From: Chitinophagaceae bacterium UBA1931
GTDB taxonomy: Bacteria; Bacteroidota; Bacteroidia; Chitinophagales; Chitinophagaceae
Length of the DNA stretch: 64,000 bases
NCBI GenBank assembly: GCA_002337125.1
Contig: DDFJ01000004.1
Span: forward strand, 2,345,889 to 2,409,888
Reading direction: 5' to 3'
Under the pieces are notes generated by a model. That model searched no databases. It was not told where the DNA came from and saw only the letters and a program-made list of their open reading frames with translations. Numbering within the stretch: position 1 is the first letter of the stretch; the number at the start of each line of letters is the position of its first letter. Shown here in pieces: positions 23,037 to 32,178 of the stretch. A program made the translations under genes and the position numbers.

Positions 23037-23798
23037 TTAAGTAAGGGGTTTCATTTGAGCTTCCATCTTCTCTTTCTTTTCCTGGAGCTTTTTCTGTTTC
23101 TCTGCTTTTACTTCATCAAACACTTCGTCTTCAATAAACTTCCATCCGCCGCCCATTGATGAAATTTCACCACGGCCTTCAACATAATCGTGGTAAAATA
23201 CAAGGTAAACATGCACAACAGTAAACAGGATAAACAACCATGTTGTCCAGTGATGCACTTGTCTTAATAAAATATCGCCACCAAACAATGTTGGTACCCA
23301 GGCAAACAGTTTGGCAAACCAGAAGTTACTCATAGCTGCATACAATCCAAAACCGGTGATACATTGAATGAGGAAAAGAATGAACGTAATAAAGTAAGAG
23401 AATCCTGCAACTGCATTGTGACCTACACTTAAATGTTCTTTGCCCTTCATCATAAAAATATCCATCTTAAACACCTGCCACATTTCTTTGAAGTAGTGTT
23501 TGTTGGTGGGGATGAAGTTTCTCCAGTCGGCATATTTGTTACCAACAAAGCCCCAGTAAATACGGAAGGCAAAGTTGAAGAAGAACAGAAAAGCAGCGAT
23601 GAAATGGATTGTTTTTACCCAGCCCATAAAAAATTTTTCAGAAGCTTCGCTGCTGCTTTGCAACACAAGCGGACTTCCGATATACAAACCGGTAGCAATG
23701 AGTGCAACAATGCAAAGTGCATTCAGCCAGTGATAAATCCGTACGGGAAGTTCCCATACAAATACACGGCGCAACCGGTGAACTTTATTTTTTTCCAT
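23037..23798 (-). CDS. hyaC: Ni/Fe-hydrogenase b-type cytochrome subunit
   Basis: ATG at 23798 is chosen over a TTG at 23822 that overlaps the large-subunit stop. The 253-residue protein has four to five hydrophobic helices. The heme-binding segment begins with RVFVWELPVRIYHWLNAL, and further His occur in later helices (HFIAAFLFFFNFAFRIYWG, HHWTTWLFILFTVVHVYLVF). It anchors the hydrogenase and passes electrons from the small subunit to quinone. A charged 35-residue C-terminal tail (KAEKQKKLQEKKEKMEAQMK) is longer than usual and cytoplasmic. Confidence 0.92.
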   Translation of the reverse strand: MEKNKVHRLRRVFVWELPVRIYHWLNALCIVALIATGLYIGSPLVLQSSSEASEKFFMGWVKTIHFIAAFLFFFNFAFRIYWGFVGNKYADWRNFIPTNKHYFKEMWQVFKMDIFMMKGKEHLSVGHNAVAGFSYFITFILFLIQCITGFGLYAAMSNFWFAKLFAWVPTLFGGDILLRQVHHWTTWLFILFTVVHVYLVFYHDYVEGRGEISSMGGGWKFIEDEVFDEVKAEKQKKLQEKKEKMEAQMKPLT

Positions 23799-23818
23799 GA
23801 ATAATTTTTTTAGGATGA

Positions 23819-25543
23819 TCAATCGCCCAACACACTTACACGGTTTATGTGATTGCCATGCTCATCATACAGGTGTACAGAGCATGCAAGACACGGATCG
23901 AATGAGTGAATGGTACGCAGAATTTCCAACGGCAGTTTTGGATCATGCACCGGCGTATCAATCAATGCTGCTTCATACGCTGAGAGCTGACCGTTAGCAT
24001 CTCTTGGTGATGCATTCCATGTTGTAGGAACAACCAGTTGGTAATTGGCGATTTTCTGATCTTCAATATTAATCCAGTGTGCCAATGCTCCACGTGGTGC
24101 TTCTGAATGACCAACGCCTAATGCAGTCTTCGGCCATTTTTCAGGATCAAACTTGCTCATTTCGGCCATGCGTTTATCACCACTCTTGATATTATCAATC
24201 AGCTTATCATAAAACTCAAGACCCCATTGTGCAGTAAGGATGCTTTCAAGTCCACGTGCTGCAGTGCGTCCCAACGTAGAGAACAATGCTGTAACCGGAA
24301 CATTCAGATCAGTCAACGCTTTGTCAACAATGGCTTTGTAATCTTCACGACCTCTTGCATAACCAATGAGTACCCTTGCCAGCGGACCAACTTCTACTGC
24401 ATGTCCTTTCCAGCGTGGAGTTTTGAGATAACTGTATTTCTGTGTAACATCCAAATGTTCAAACGGAGGTTTCGGTCCGGTGTATTTGATTTTACTTTCA
24501 CCTTTCCAGGGATGCAGACCAACTTTATCACCTTCTTTATATTCATACCAGCTGTTGGTAACATACTCCTGCACTTCATCATCTTTTCTTAAATCAACAT
24601 CCATCACTTTGCTGATGTCTTTATTGAGAATAACACCTGAAGGGAATTTGTAAGATGAAGGATCCCTGTAACCATTGGTACCAAGATCACCATAAGCCAT
24701 AAAGCTTCCAAGGCCGCCACCAATTGCACCCCAGTCTTTGTAGAATGATGCAATGGCCATCAGGTCGGGAATGTACACCTGCTCAACAAATACTTTCGCT
24801 TGTTCTAATAATTGTTTAACGTACGACAAGCGTTCAGCATTAATACCACTTACATCATCTAAACCAATAGCACAAGCCATACCACCAACAAGATAGTTGG
24901 GGTGAGGGTTCTTACCACCAAAGATGGCATGGATCTTTACAATTTCTTTTTGCCATTCCAATGCTTCGAGATAGTGTGCAAGGCCAATGAGGTTTACTTC
25001 AGCAGGAAGTTTGTAAGCAGGATGTCCCCAGTAGCCATTGGCAAAAATGCCCAGCTGCCCGCTTTCAACAAACTTCTTCACCCTTGTCTGAATATCGCTG
25101 AAATAACCTGGTGAACTTTTTGGCCAGTGTGAAATGCTTTGAGCAAGTTCAGAAGTTTTCTTTGGATCGGCTTTTAATGCATTCACCACATCCACCCAGT
25201 CCATTGCATGCAGGTGATAGAAATGCACCACATGGTCGTGCATGTACTGTGCGCAGAACATAATGTTACGCACCAGTTCAGCATTCGGCGGAATAACAAT
25301 TCCCAATGCATCTTCAACAGCACGTACAGAAGTTAATGAATGGATAGAAGTACAAACACCACATACCCTTCCTACAAAAGCCCATGCATCACGTGGATCT
25401 CTGCCTTTTAATATTTCTTCCAGCAGGCGCACCATGGTACCACTGCTGTATGCATCTTTAATTTTTCCGTTTTCGATTTCGGCCTCCACACGGAGGTGAC
25501 CTTCAATACGGGTAATTGGGTCAACGACGATTCTTTGGCTCAT
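23819..25543 (-). CDS. hyaB: Group 1 [NiFe] hydrogenase large subunit
   Basis: This 574-residue catalytic subunit has the N-terminal DPITRIEGHLRVE and RVCGVCTSIHS (Cys61, Cys64) motifs and C-terminal DPCLACSVH (Cys551, Cys554). Cleavage is expected after His557, releasing a 17-residue extension, the job of the protease at 22533. It oxidises H2. It forms a dimer with the small subunit, which carries the Tat signal for both. It follows the small subunit with a 20-base gap. Length and motifs match membrane-bound respiratory uptake hydrogenases (group 1). Confidence 0.96.
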   Translation of the reverse strand: MSQRIVVDPITRIEGHLRVEAEIENGKIKDAYSSGTMVRLLEEILKGRDPRDAWAFVGRVCGVCTSIHSLTSVRAVEDALGIVIPPNAELVRNIMFCAQYMHDHVVHFYHLHAMDWVDVVNALKADPKKTSELAQSISHWPKSSPGYFSDIQTRVKKFVESGQLGIFANGYWGHPAYKLPAEVNLIGLAHYLEALEWQKEIVKIHAIFGGKNPHPNYLVGGMACAIGLDDVSGINAERLSYVKQLLEQAKVFVEQVYIPDLMAIASFYKDWGAIGGGLGSFMAYGDLGTNGYRDPSSYKFPSGVILNKDISKVMDVDLRKDDEVQEYVTNSWYEYKEGDKVGLHPWKGESKIKYTGPKPPFEHLDVTQKYSYLKTPRWKGHAVEVGPLARVLIGYARGREDYKAIVDKALTDLNVPVTALFSTLGRTAARGLESILTAQWGLEFYDKLIDNIKSGDKRMAEMSKFDPEKWPKTALGVGHSEAPRGALAHWINIEDQKIANYQLVVPTTWNASPRDANGQLSAYEAALIDTPVHDPKLPLEILRTIHSFDPCLACSVHLYDEHGNHINRVSVLGD

Positions 25544-25563
25544 ATATCAAGTTGTGAGAGTTT

Positions 25564-26700
25564 TTAAATGTTTTCGTTTTCAAGATCCTTTTCGCTTTGC
25601 TGTCCTTCTTTTTCAAGATTGTGGATGAGCTTGTGTTTACGTACATTGGTTGCCACAGCATGTGCTGCAAGTGCAACAGCTGTTACACCTAATGCTACTT
25701 TACCAACTTTATCAGCAGTGGCTTCAATACCAAAGCCGGGGAAAGCAGATGCTCTTGAGTAAATGCGTCCGTTGTCCCAATAGTTTTCTTCACTGCAACC
25801 AAAGCATCCGTGACCACTTTGTATCGGGAAGGAAGTACCATTGTTCCATTTTGTTACACCGCATGCATTGTAAGTTGATGGTCCTTTACATCCCACTTTA
25901 TACAAGCAATATCCTTTTCTTGCATTTTCATCATCAAAGGTTTCAACAAATAAACCTGCATCGTAGAATGGACGGCGGTAACAGGTATCGTGTACACGTT
26001 TGCTGTAAAATGCTTTTGGTCTTCCAAGTCCGTCAAGTTCAGGAATACGGCCAAACGCAACCACATGTACAATTACACCAGCCATTACTTCACCAATAGG
26101 AGGACAGCCGGGTACTTTTATAATTGGTTTGCCACTTACTAATTTATGGATTGGTGTTGCTGATGTTGGATTGGGAGCAGCAGCCTGCACACAACCATTA
26201 CATGCACAACTTCCCCATGCAATAATTGCTTTTGCACCGGCAGCAGCTTCTTCCAGTATCTGCATGGATGTTTTGCCACCAATCATACAATACACACCAT
26301 CAGCAGCAGTAGGCACACTTCCTTCAACACACAAAATGTATTCGCCTTTGTATTTTTCCATTGTATTCTTCATTGCTTCTTCGGCCTGGAAACCGGATGC
26401 AGCCATGAGTGTTTCAGTATAATCAAGCGAAATCTGGTCGAGCAGAATATCTGCAACCATTGGATGTGAAGAACGGATAAAGCTTTCGCTGCAGCAGGTA
26501 CACTCCTGGAAGTGAAGCCAGATAACGGGAACCCGGGGCTTTGTTTTCAAAGCTTCTGTTACCTGTGCAAGACCGGACTGGCTTAATCCAAGGTAAGCGC
26601 CCATCATGGCGCAGAATTTCGCAAAGTCACGGCGGGTGTATCCTTTACGTACAACTTCATCGTAGTACGTAGGTGTACTTTTGGGGGCAATCGTTGACAT
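25564..26700 (-). CDS. hyaA: Group 1 [NiFe] hydrogenase small subunit, O2-tolerant cluster signature
   Basis: This 378-residue protein has a twin-arginine leader (TRRDFAKFCAMMGAYLGLSQ, Arg23-Arg24) and a C-terminal membrane helix (about 333-351). The proximal-cluster region has ECTCC (Cys67, Cys69, Cys70) and GSCACNGC (Cys165, Cys167, Cys170), plus VPGCPP (Cys199). Standard enzymes have Gly at the positions of Cys69 and Cys170. Cys at both is the six-cysteine [4Fe-3S] signature of O2-tolerant hydrogenases such as E. coli HyaA and Ralstonia HoxK. Medial and distal cluster ligands (His237, Cys240, Cys265, Cys271, Cys280, Cys299, Cys302) are present. Cys167 is an extra cysteine inside the motif. 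Confidence 0.95.
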   Translation of the reverse strand: MSTIAPKSTPTYYDEVVRKGYTRRDFAKFCAMMGAYLGLSQSGLAQVTEALKTKPRVPVIWLHFQECTCCSESFIRSSHPMVADILLDQISLDYTETLMAASGFQAEEAMKNTMEKYKGEYILCVEGSVPTAADGVYCMIGGKTSMQILEEAAAGAKAIIAWGSCACNGCVQAAAPNPTSATPIHKLVSGKPIIKVPGCPPIGEVMAGVIVHVVAFGRIPELDGLGRPKAFYSKRVHDTCYRRPFYDAGLFVETFDDENARKGYCLYKVGCKGPSTYNACGVTKWNNGTSFPIQSGHGCFGCSEENYWDNGRIYSRASAFPGFGIEATADKVGKVALGVTAVALAAHAVATNVRKHKLIHNLEKEGQQSEKDLENENI

Positions 26701-26931
26701 AAAATTTTAAATTGGGTGAATTGGAATGATCTTTAAAGATTTTCATAAGATTTTACACGGCTCATGATAATGGTCAAACATTAATCTGATTCTTGTCATT
26801 GAAATGCCTGCAGGTTTCTTCTAAAATTGATCTTTGCTATTTTCCTGACTGACAGAAATCACAGTTACGGATATACGAACTGGCTAATTTTATACAACCG
26901 ATTGTTTGAAATAAAAAAACAAATAGAAACG
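26701..26931. promoter_or_regulatory. Divergent intergenic region between hydrogenase structural and hyp operons
   Basis: This 231-base region must hold the promoters of both operons. It contains the palindrome GATCTTTAAAGATT around 26729-26742 and AT-rich sequence. No convincing TAnnTTTG box was found in either direction, so the promoters are not located. Confidence 0.4.
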
Positions 26932-27141
26932 ATGAAAAGAGTTTTAATCTTACTTGCCTTATTGCTCCCTTTTATCAGTAATGCACATCCCGGCCATGGT
27001 GGTTCAGACGGATTTACCATTATCCATTATTTTACTGAACCGCAGCATGTAACTTTTATTCTGCTTTCAATGGCTGTTGTGATCTTTTTCCTTGGCAGAA
27101 ACAAGGAAGTGAAAGATGTAGAAAAGCAAAAACAGTCTTAA
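26932..27141 (+). CDS. Small hydrogenase-associated membrane protein, hypothetical
   Basis: ATG at 26932 starts a 69-residue protein with a signal peptide (KRVLILLALLLPFISNAHPG). A His/Gly-rich HPGHGG motif lies directly after the predicted cleavage site, then one transmembrane helix (about 42-58, VTFILLSMAVVIFFLG) and a charged tail. HPGH at a mature N-terminus recalls the metal-binding HupE/UreJ leader, but the other helices of HupE are absent. It opens the hyp operon 4 bases before hypA, so a role in hydrogenase metal supply or membrane assembly is a guess. No family recognised. Confidence 0.65.
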   Translation: MKRVLILLALLLPFISNAHPGHGGSDGFTIIHYFTEPQHVTFILLSMAVVIFFLGRNKEVKDVEKQKQS

Positions 27142-27145
27142 GCGG

Positions 27146-27487
27146 ATGCATGAGCTCTCCATCGTCATGAGCATTATTGACATTGCAACCCAGCAGGCAA
27201 AAAAAGCCAATGCTGAAGTTGTGGAAGAAATAGAGCTTGACATTGGCGAACTGAGTGGCATTGAACAAAATGCATTTGATTTTGCATGGCAGCAGGCTGT
27301 AAGAGATACAATACTGAGCCATGCACAACTCATCATCAACAAAATTCCAGGCCAGGGTTTATGCCTGGAATGTAATCACCGTTTTCCCATGCACCAGTTG
27401 TATGATGCATGCCCCGAATGCGGACAGTATTTTATTTCCATACAACAAGGGAAAGAATTAAAAGTAAAGTCATTGGTGGTAACCTGA
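27146..27487 (+). CDS. hypA: HypA-type hydrogenase nickel-insertion protein (second copy)
   Basis: This 113-residue protein starts MHELSIVMS with His2 as nickel ligand. Zinc cysteines are CLEC (about 73-76) and CPEC (about 89-92). It is the first maturation gene after the small membrane protein and is followed by hypB, the partner GTPase. Outside the motifs it differs from the hypA at 1863-2207, consistent with separate service to group 1 and group 4 enzymes. Confidence 0.95.
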   Translation: MHELSIVMSIIDIATQQAKKANAEVVEEIELDIGELSGIEQNAFDFAWQQAVRDTILSHAQLIINKIPGQGLCLECNHRFPMHQLYDACPECGQYFISIQQGKELKVKSLVVT

Positions 27488-27522
27488 CTTATTCGTAAAT
27501 TAATCAAATAAACTATTATTCC

Positions 27523-28317
27523 ATGTGTGCTACCTGCGGATGTGATTCTAACGGACAAGTGTCAATACATGAAGTGAACGGTCATGATCATCCACACGAA
27601 CATGATCATGCACATGACCATCATCACCATGATCATCATGATCATGCTCACAACAAAAAGGTAATTGATGTAGAACAGGATGTGCTGTACCAGAATAATT
27701 TATTAGCACAGCGTAACCGTGGCTATTTTGAAGCCAAAAATATTCTTGCACTCAACCTGGTAAGTTCACCAGGCTCCGGCAAAACAACCTTGCTTGAAAA
27801 AACATTGCAGGATGTAAAAAATGATTTGAGTTGTTACGTAATTGAAGGCGATCAGCAAACCAGCAACGATGCAGACCGTATTCATGCAACTGGAACTCCT
27901 GTTGTGCAAATCAACACAGGTAAAGGATGTCATCTTGATGCGCACATGATACTGCATGCACTGCAGCACATGAAGCCAAAAGAAAATGCAGTGATGTTTA
28001 TTGAAAATGTAGGAAACCTTGTTTGTCCTGCCATGTTTGATTTGGGCGAAACTGCAAGAGTGGTGATTGCTTCTGTTACAGAAGGTGATGATAAACCGCT
28101 GAAGTATCCTGATATGTTTCACAGTTCGCATGTGTGCATTATCAACAAAATGGATTTGCTTCCTTATGTACCCTTTAATGTGGAAGCGTTTATCGAAAAT
28201 GCAAAGAAGGTGAATCCTTCATTGGAATTTATAGAAGTAAGTGCTTATAAAGGTGATGGGTTAAACAACTGGTACAACTGGCTGAAACAAAAAGTTCAGC
28301 AAACCGCTTCTGTTTAA
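27523..28317 (+). CDS. hypB: HypB hydrogenase nickel-incorporation GTPase
   Basis: This 264-residue SIMIBI GTPase has the N-terminal CATCGC motif (high-affinity nickel site). A 26-residue His/Asp-rich stretch between about 22 and 47 probably stores nickel. The P-loop is SSPGSGKTTL (about 85-94), followed by EGDQQTSNDADRI, the CHLDAHM metal switch near 146 and NKMD. It delivers nickel with HypA at the cost of GTP. The gene lies 35 bases after hypA. Confidence 0.96.
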   Translation: MCATCGCDSNGQVSIHEVNGHDHPHEHDHAHDHHHHDHHDHAHNKKVIDVEQDVLYQNNLLAQRNRGYFEAKNILALNLVSSPGSGKTTLLEKTLQDVKNDLSCYVIEGDQQTSNDADRIHATGTPVVQINTGKGCHLDAHMILHALQHMKPKENAVMFIENVGNLVCPAMFDLGETARVVIASVTEGDDKPLKYPDMFHSSHVCIINKMDLLPYVPFNVEAFIENAKKVNPSLEFIEVSAYKGDGLNNWYNWLKQKVQQTASV

Positions 28318-28374
28318 CCGGTTTTTAAAATTACCGCAAGAATAAAATGTTGCTGTTAAAGGAGAGCTTGAACA

Positions 28375-30702
28375 ATGATGCAGTCCTGGCATATTCATAT
28401 CAGCGGAATGGTACAAGGCGTGGGCTTTCGTCCGCATGTGTACAGGCTTGCGCATGAAATGAATATTAAGGGAACTGTTTCCAACACCGGTAATGGTGTA
28501 CACATTATTGCAACGGCTGATGAAGATGTTCTTGAAGCTTTCTGTCAGCAGCTTATTCATTACCCGCCTTCCAATTCCATTATCACACATCATACGGCCA
28601 AAGTAATACAGTTGAAAGAATTCAACGGATTTTCAATTGTAGAGAGTGAAGAAGGTTTACATACTTCATTGATGATTACTCCTGATTTTGGTTTATGTGA
28701 TGATTGTCGCCACGAATTATTTGAACACAAAAACCGCAGGTATCATTACCCGTTTACAACCTGTACAAAATGCGGTCCACGTTACTCCATCATTACTGCA
28801 TTACCTTACGACCGGCCTAACACAACAATGGCTGCTTATGAACAATGCAGTCATTGCAGTAAAGAATATCACAACCCTTCACACAGGCGCTATTACAGCC
28901 AAACAAATTCATGCGGCGAATGTGGTATTCCCATGCACCTGTACAATAGTGATGGTGAGCATGTGTGCGATGATTATGAATGCATCATGGTAATGTTGAA
29001 AGATGCATTGCATAATGGCCATATCATTGCAGTAAAAGGTGTTGGTGGTTATCTGCTTATGGCCGATGCTACCAATCATTTAACCATTAACACACTTCGT
29101 GAAAGAAAGCAACGTCCTACCAAACCATTGGCAATATTATATCCGTCATTAAAGGTTGCAGAAAAAGATGTTGTGATCACCGAAAAAGAAAGAGAAGCAT
29201 TACAAAGTATAGAAGCACCCATTGTTTTGTGCAGGTTGCTCGATCATCCTTCAACCGGTCTTTGTGCAGAGCAGGTGGCACCAGGTTTAAAGAAGATAGG
29301 TGTAATGTTGCCGTACACACCATTGCTTGCATTAATTGCCGATGCATTTCACAAACCATTGATTGCAACAAGCGGCAACATCAGCGGCTCACCGATTATT
29401 TACAACGATGAACAGGCACTGGAGTATCTTGGGGAAATTGCTGATTTTGTTCTTACATATGATCGTGATATTGTAGTGCCGCAGGATGACAGCGTGATTC
29501 AATTCTCACCCGTTCATCAGCAAAAAATTATTCTGCGCCGTTCAAGAGGATATGCACCCAACTTTTACCCGGTTCCTTTCAGTAATCATCATACACAGGT
29601 TATTGCAATGGGTGCAGAACTGAAAAGCAGTTTTGCCCTGCTGCAGCAAAACCGTTGTTATGTCAGCCAGTTTCTTGGCGATCAGTCGAGCTATGATTCA
29701 CAGTTGAGTTACCGTCATACGCTGCAACATATCAGCAACCTGCTTCGTTTTGACGCAGATTTTTGTGTGGTGGATAAACATCCCGGTTATAATGTAACTG
29801 AGAATGGAAAAAATTATGCAGCAGAAAATGCAATTCCTTTGGTTGAAGTGCAACATCACGAAACACATTTTGCTGCTGTACTTGCAGAAAATAATCTGCA
29901 CGAAACAGACGAACCTGTATTAGGTATTATCTGGGATGGAACCGGCTATGGTAATGATGGGAATGTGTGGGGAGGTGAAATGTTTTTGTTCCGCAACAAA
30001 CATTTTGAACGGTATGCACACATCAACTATTTTCCCGTGCTGATGGGTGATAAGATGCCGAAGGAACCAAGACTTTCAGCATTATCCATTTGTCATTACT
30101 ATGAAGAAGCACTGCAGTTGCTGGAAGATAAATTCACCAAGGCCGAATGGGCTCATTACAGGAATACATTGCAGTATGGCAGCCGTTTAATTTTTACTTC
30201 AAGCTTTGGTCGTGTACTGGATGGTATTGCTTCATTACTTAACCTAGCCGATGTATCAAGTTATGAAGGCGAAGCTGCAATGAAACTGGAAGCACTGGCA
30301 TTACAGTGTAAAAATCCTCCTGCAAAAGAGTGTTATGAATTTAAACTGTTCAAGAATATTATTTATGTAAAACCATTGCTTGAACAGCTGATGAAAGACC
30401 TGAAGAATAATGTTGAAAAAGAAGTGATTGCTTATAAAGTACATGTATCTCTTGCAAAGCTGGTTGAAAAAGCAGCTGTAAATGCCGGCGTAAAGAAAAT
30501 TGCCTTCAGCGGTGGTGTTATGCAGAATGCCTTGCTGGTTGATTTATTAACAGGACTTCTGAAAGACAGATTTGAGTTGTATTTTCACAAACAGTTATCG
30601 CCTAATGACGAATGTATTTCCTTTGGTCAGCTTGCCATGATGCAGATTTCTGCCTCTTTTGCTGAACAGAAAAAACGTAATGAAGAATTTATTTTAAAAT
30701 AA
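28375..30702 (+). CDS. hypF: HypF carbamoyltransferase for hydrogenase cyanide-ligand synthesis
   Basis: This 775-residue multidomain protein has an acylphosphatase-like domain (about 1-90, GMVQGVGFRPHVYR). Two zinc-finger units follow (CDDCRHEL...CTKCGPRY, then CSHCSKEYH...CGECG, about 105-180). Next are a YrdC-like domain (about 210-390, with KGVGGYLLMADA) and a Kae1/TsaD-like domain (about 420-750, HETHFAAVLAE, GTGYGNDGNVWGGE, FSGGVMQNALL). It makes the carbamoyl-adenylate passed to HypE for the CN ligands. The GGAGAGC-type ribosome site (AAGGAGAGC, about 10 bases upstream) is unusually good for this genome. Confidence 0.96.
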   Translation: MMQSWHIHISGMVQGVGFRPHVYRLAHEMNIKGTVSNTGNGVHIIATADEDVLEAFCQQLIHYPPSNSIITHHTAKVIQLKEFNGFSIVESEEGLHTSLMITPDFGLCDDCRHELFEHKNRRYHYPFTTCTKCGPRYSIITALPYDRPNTTMAAYEQCSHCSKEYHNPSHRRYYSQTNSCGECGIPMHLYNSDGEHVCDDYECIMVMLKDALHNGHIIAVKGVGGYLLMADATNHLTINTLRERKQRPTKPLAILYPSLKVAEKDVVITEKEREALQSIEAPIVLCRLLDHPSTGLCAEQVAPGLKKIGVMLPYTPLLALIADAFHKPLIATSGNISGSPIIYNDEQALEYLGEIADFVLTYDRDIVVPQDDSVIQFSPVHQQKIILRRSRGYAPNFYPVPFSNHHTQVIAMGAELKSSFALLQQNRCYVSQFLGDQSSYDSQLSYRHTLQHISNLLRFDADFCVVDKHPGYNVTENGKNYAAENAIPLVEVQHHETHFAAVLAENNLHETDEPVLGIIWDGTGYGNDGNVWGGEMFLFRNKHFERYAHINYFPVLMGDKMPKEPRLSALSICHYYEEALQLLEDKFTKAEWAHYRNTLQYGSRLIFTSSFGRVLDGIASLLNLADVSSYEGEAAMKLEALALQCKNPPAKECYEFKLFKNIIYVKPLLEQLMKDLKNNVEKEVIAYKVHVSLAKLVEKAAVNAGVKKIAFSGGVMQNALLVDLLTGLLKDRFELYFHKQLSPNDECISFGQLAMMQISASFAEQKKRNEEFILK

Positions 30703-30713
30703 AACAATCGAAA

Positions 30714-31028
30714 ATGTGTTTAGCCATTCCCGGAAAAATTGTTTCCATCACAACGCAGCTTGATGAAACATTCCGTAAAGGAAAAGTTTCATTTGGTGGA
30801 ATTATGAAAGAAGTAAATCTCTGTATGGTTCCTGAAGCAGGAATAAATGATTATGTAATGGTGCATGTTGGTGTTGCCATCAGCAAAGTGGATGAAGAAG
30901 AAGCAAACAAAACATTTGAATACCTGCGGCAGATAGGTGAAATTGAAGAACTGCACGATGAAGAATTAAGAAAGCAACAACCTGTAGTATTAGAAGAAGG
31001 TCAGCTGAATTTAAAACCTCATCTGTAA
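30714..31028 (+). CDS. hypC: HypC/HypG hydrogenase maturation chaperone
   Basis: This 104-residue protein starts MCLAIPGKIVSI. Cys2 is the essential residue that, with HypD, carries the Fe(CN)2CO unit. The middle VSFGGIMKEVNLCMVPEA and YVMVHVGVAISKV are typical. The C-terminus (LRKQQPVVLEEGQLNLKPHL) extends about 25 residues beyond the minimal HypC. It lies 11 bases after hypF and 41 before hypD. Only one hypC is seen in the window, so the group 4 enzyme may share it. Confidence 0.96.
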   Translation: MCLAIPGKIVSITTQLDETFRKGKVSFGGIMKEVNLCMVPEAGINDYVMVHVGVAISKVDEEEANKTFEYLRQIGEIEELHDEELRKQQPVVLEEGQLNLKPHL

Positions 31029-31069
31029 CGGCTCTCCAAAGTCTCCGGCTTGATAAAACAAAATGAAGT

Positions 31070-32173
31070 ATGAAATATTTATCTGAATACAGGGATCCTG
31101 AATTGGTTCAACAGTTCGCTGAAGAAATAAAACACATCACCACCAGGCCATGGACCATCATGGAAATCTGTGGTGGACAAACACACAGCCTTGTTAAAAA
31201 CGGAATCCTGGAAATGCTGCCAAAAGAAATTACAATGGTGCATGGTCCGGGCTGCCCTGTTTGTGTTACACCCATTGGTATTATTGATGAAGCCATTTCA
31301 TTGAGCGAACAGCCCAATGTAATTCTTTGTTCGTTTGGCGATATGCTGCGTGTACCAGGTACAAAGAAAAGTTTGCTTGAAGCAAAAGCAGCCGGAGCAG
31401 ATGTGCGTATTCTTTATTCGCCATTGGAAGCAGTTACACTTGCTCAGCAAAATCCTGATAAGGAAGTAATATTTTTTGCAGTTGGTTTTGAAACAACGGC
31501 ACCTGCCAATGCGCTGAGTGTTGTGCAGGCTGCAAAAATGAACGTACACAATTACAGCATTCTTGCATCGCATGTATTGGTGCCGCCAGCCATGGAAGCA
31601 ATACTCGGTGATCCTGAAAATAAGATTGATGCATTTTTAGCTGCAGGTCATGTTTGCACTATTATGGGAATGGATGAATATGATCCTATTGCAGAAAAAT
31701 ATAAAACACCCATTGTTGTTACAGGTTTTGAACCGGTTGATTTACTGCAGGGAATTTTAATGGCTGTTAAACAACTGGAAGCAGGCGTTTATAAAGTGGA
31801 AAATCAATATGTGCGTGCAGTACACCGTGAAGGGAATAAAATGGCGCAGGATACCATTCACGAAGTGTTTGAAATAAGCGACAGGAGCTGGCGTGGTATC
31901 GGACAGATCCCGCAAAGTGGTTATGAACTAAATGAACAATACAAACAATTTAATGCACGTATAAAATTTAATCTTGGCACACCTGTAGTTGATGGCAACA
32001 ATGAATGCATCAGCGGTGAAATCATGAAAGGATTAAAGAAACCATTTGAATGCCCGCACTTTGGTAAGAAATGTAAACCTGAACATCCCGTTGGCGCACC
32101 AATGGTAAGCAGCGAAGGTGCATGTGCAGCTTATTATCATTTTCAAGGAGTAGAAGAAACAGTATTAATGTAA
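31070..32173 (+). CDS. hypD: HypD hydrogenase Fe-cofactor assembly protein
   Basis: This 367-residue HypD has the motifs CGGQTHSLVKNG (about 34-45), HGPGCPVCVTP (about 63-73), FAVGFETTAPA and the C-terminal ACAAYYHF. These contain the cysteines for its [4Fe-4S] cluster and for holding the Fe(CN)2CO unit. It acts as the scaffold with HypC, receiving CN from HypE. It is 5 bases upstream of hypE. Confidence 0.96.
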   Translation: MKYLSEYRDPELVQQFAEEIKHITTRPWTIMEICGGQTHSLVKNGILEMLPKEITMVHGPGCPVCVTPIGIIDEAISLSEQPNVILCSFGDMLRVPGTKKSLLEAKAAGADVRILYSPLEAVTLAQQNPDKEVIFFAVGFETTAPANALSVVQAAKMNVHNYSILASHVLVPPAMEAILGDPENKIDAFLAAGHVCTIMGMDEYDPIAEKYKTPIVVTGFEPVDLLQGILMAVKQLEAGVYKVENQYVRAVHREGNKMAQDTIHEVFEISDRSWRGIGQIPQSGYELNEQYKQFNARIKFNLGTPVVDGNNECISGEIMKGLKKPFECPHFGKKCKPEHPVGAPMVSSEGACAAYYHFQGVEETVLM

Positions 32174-32178
32174 ACCAT

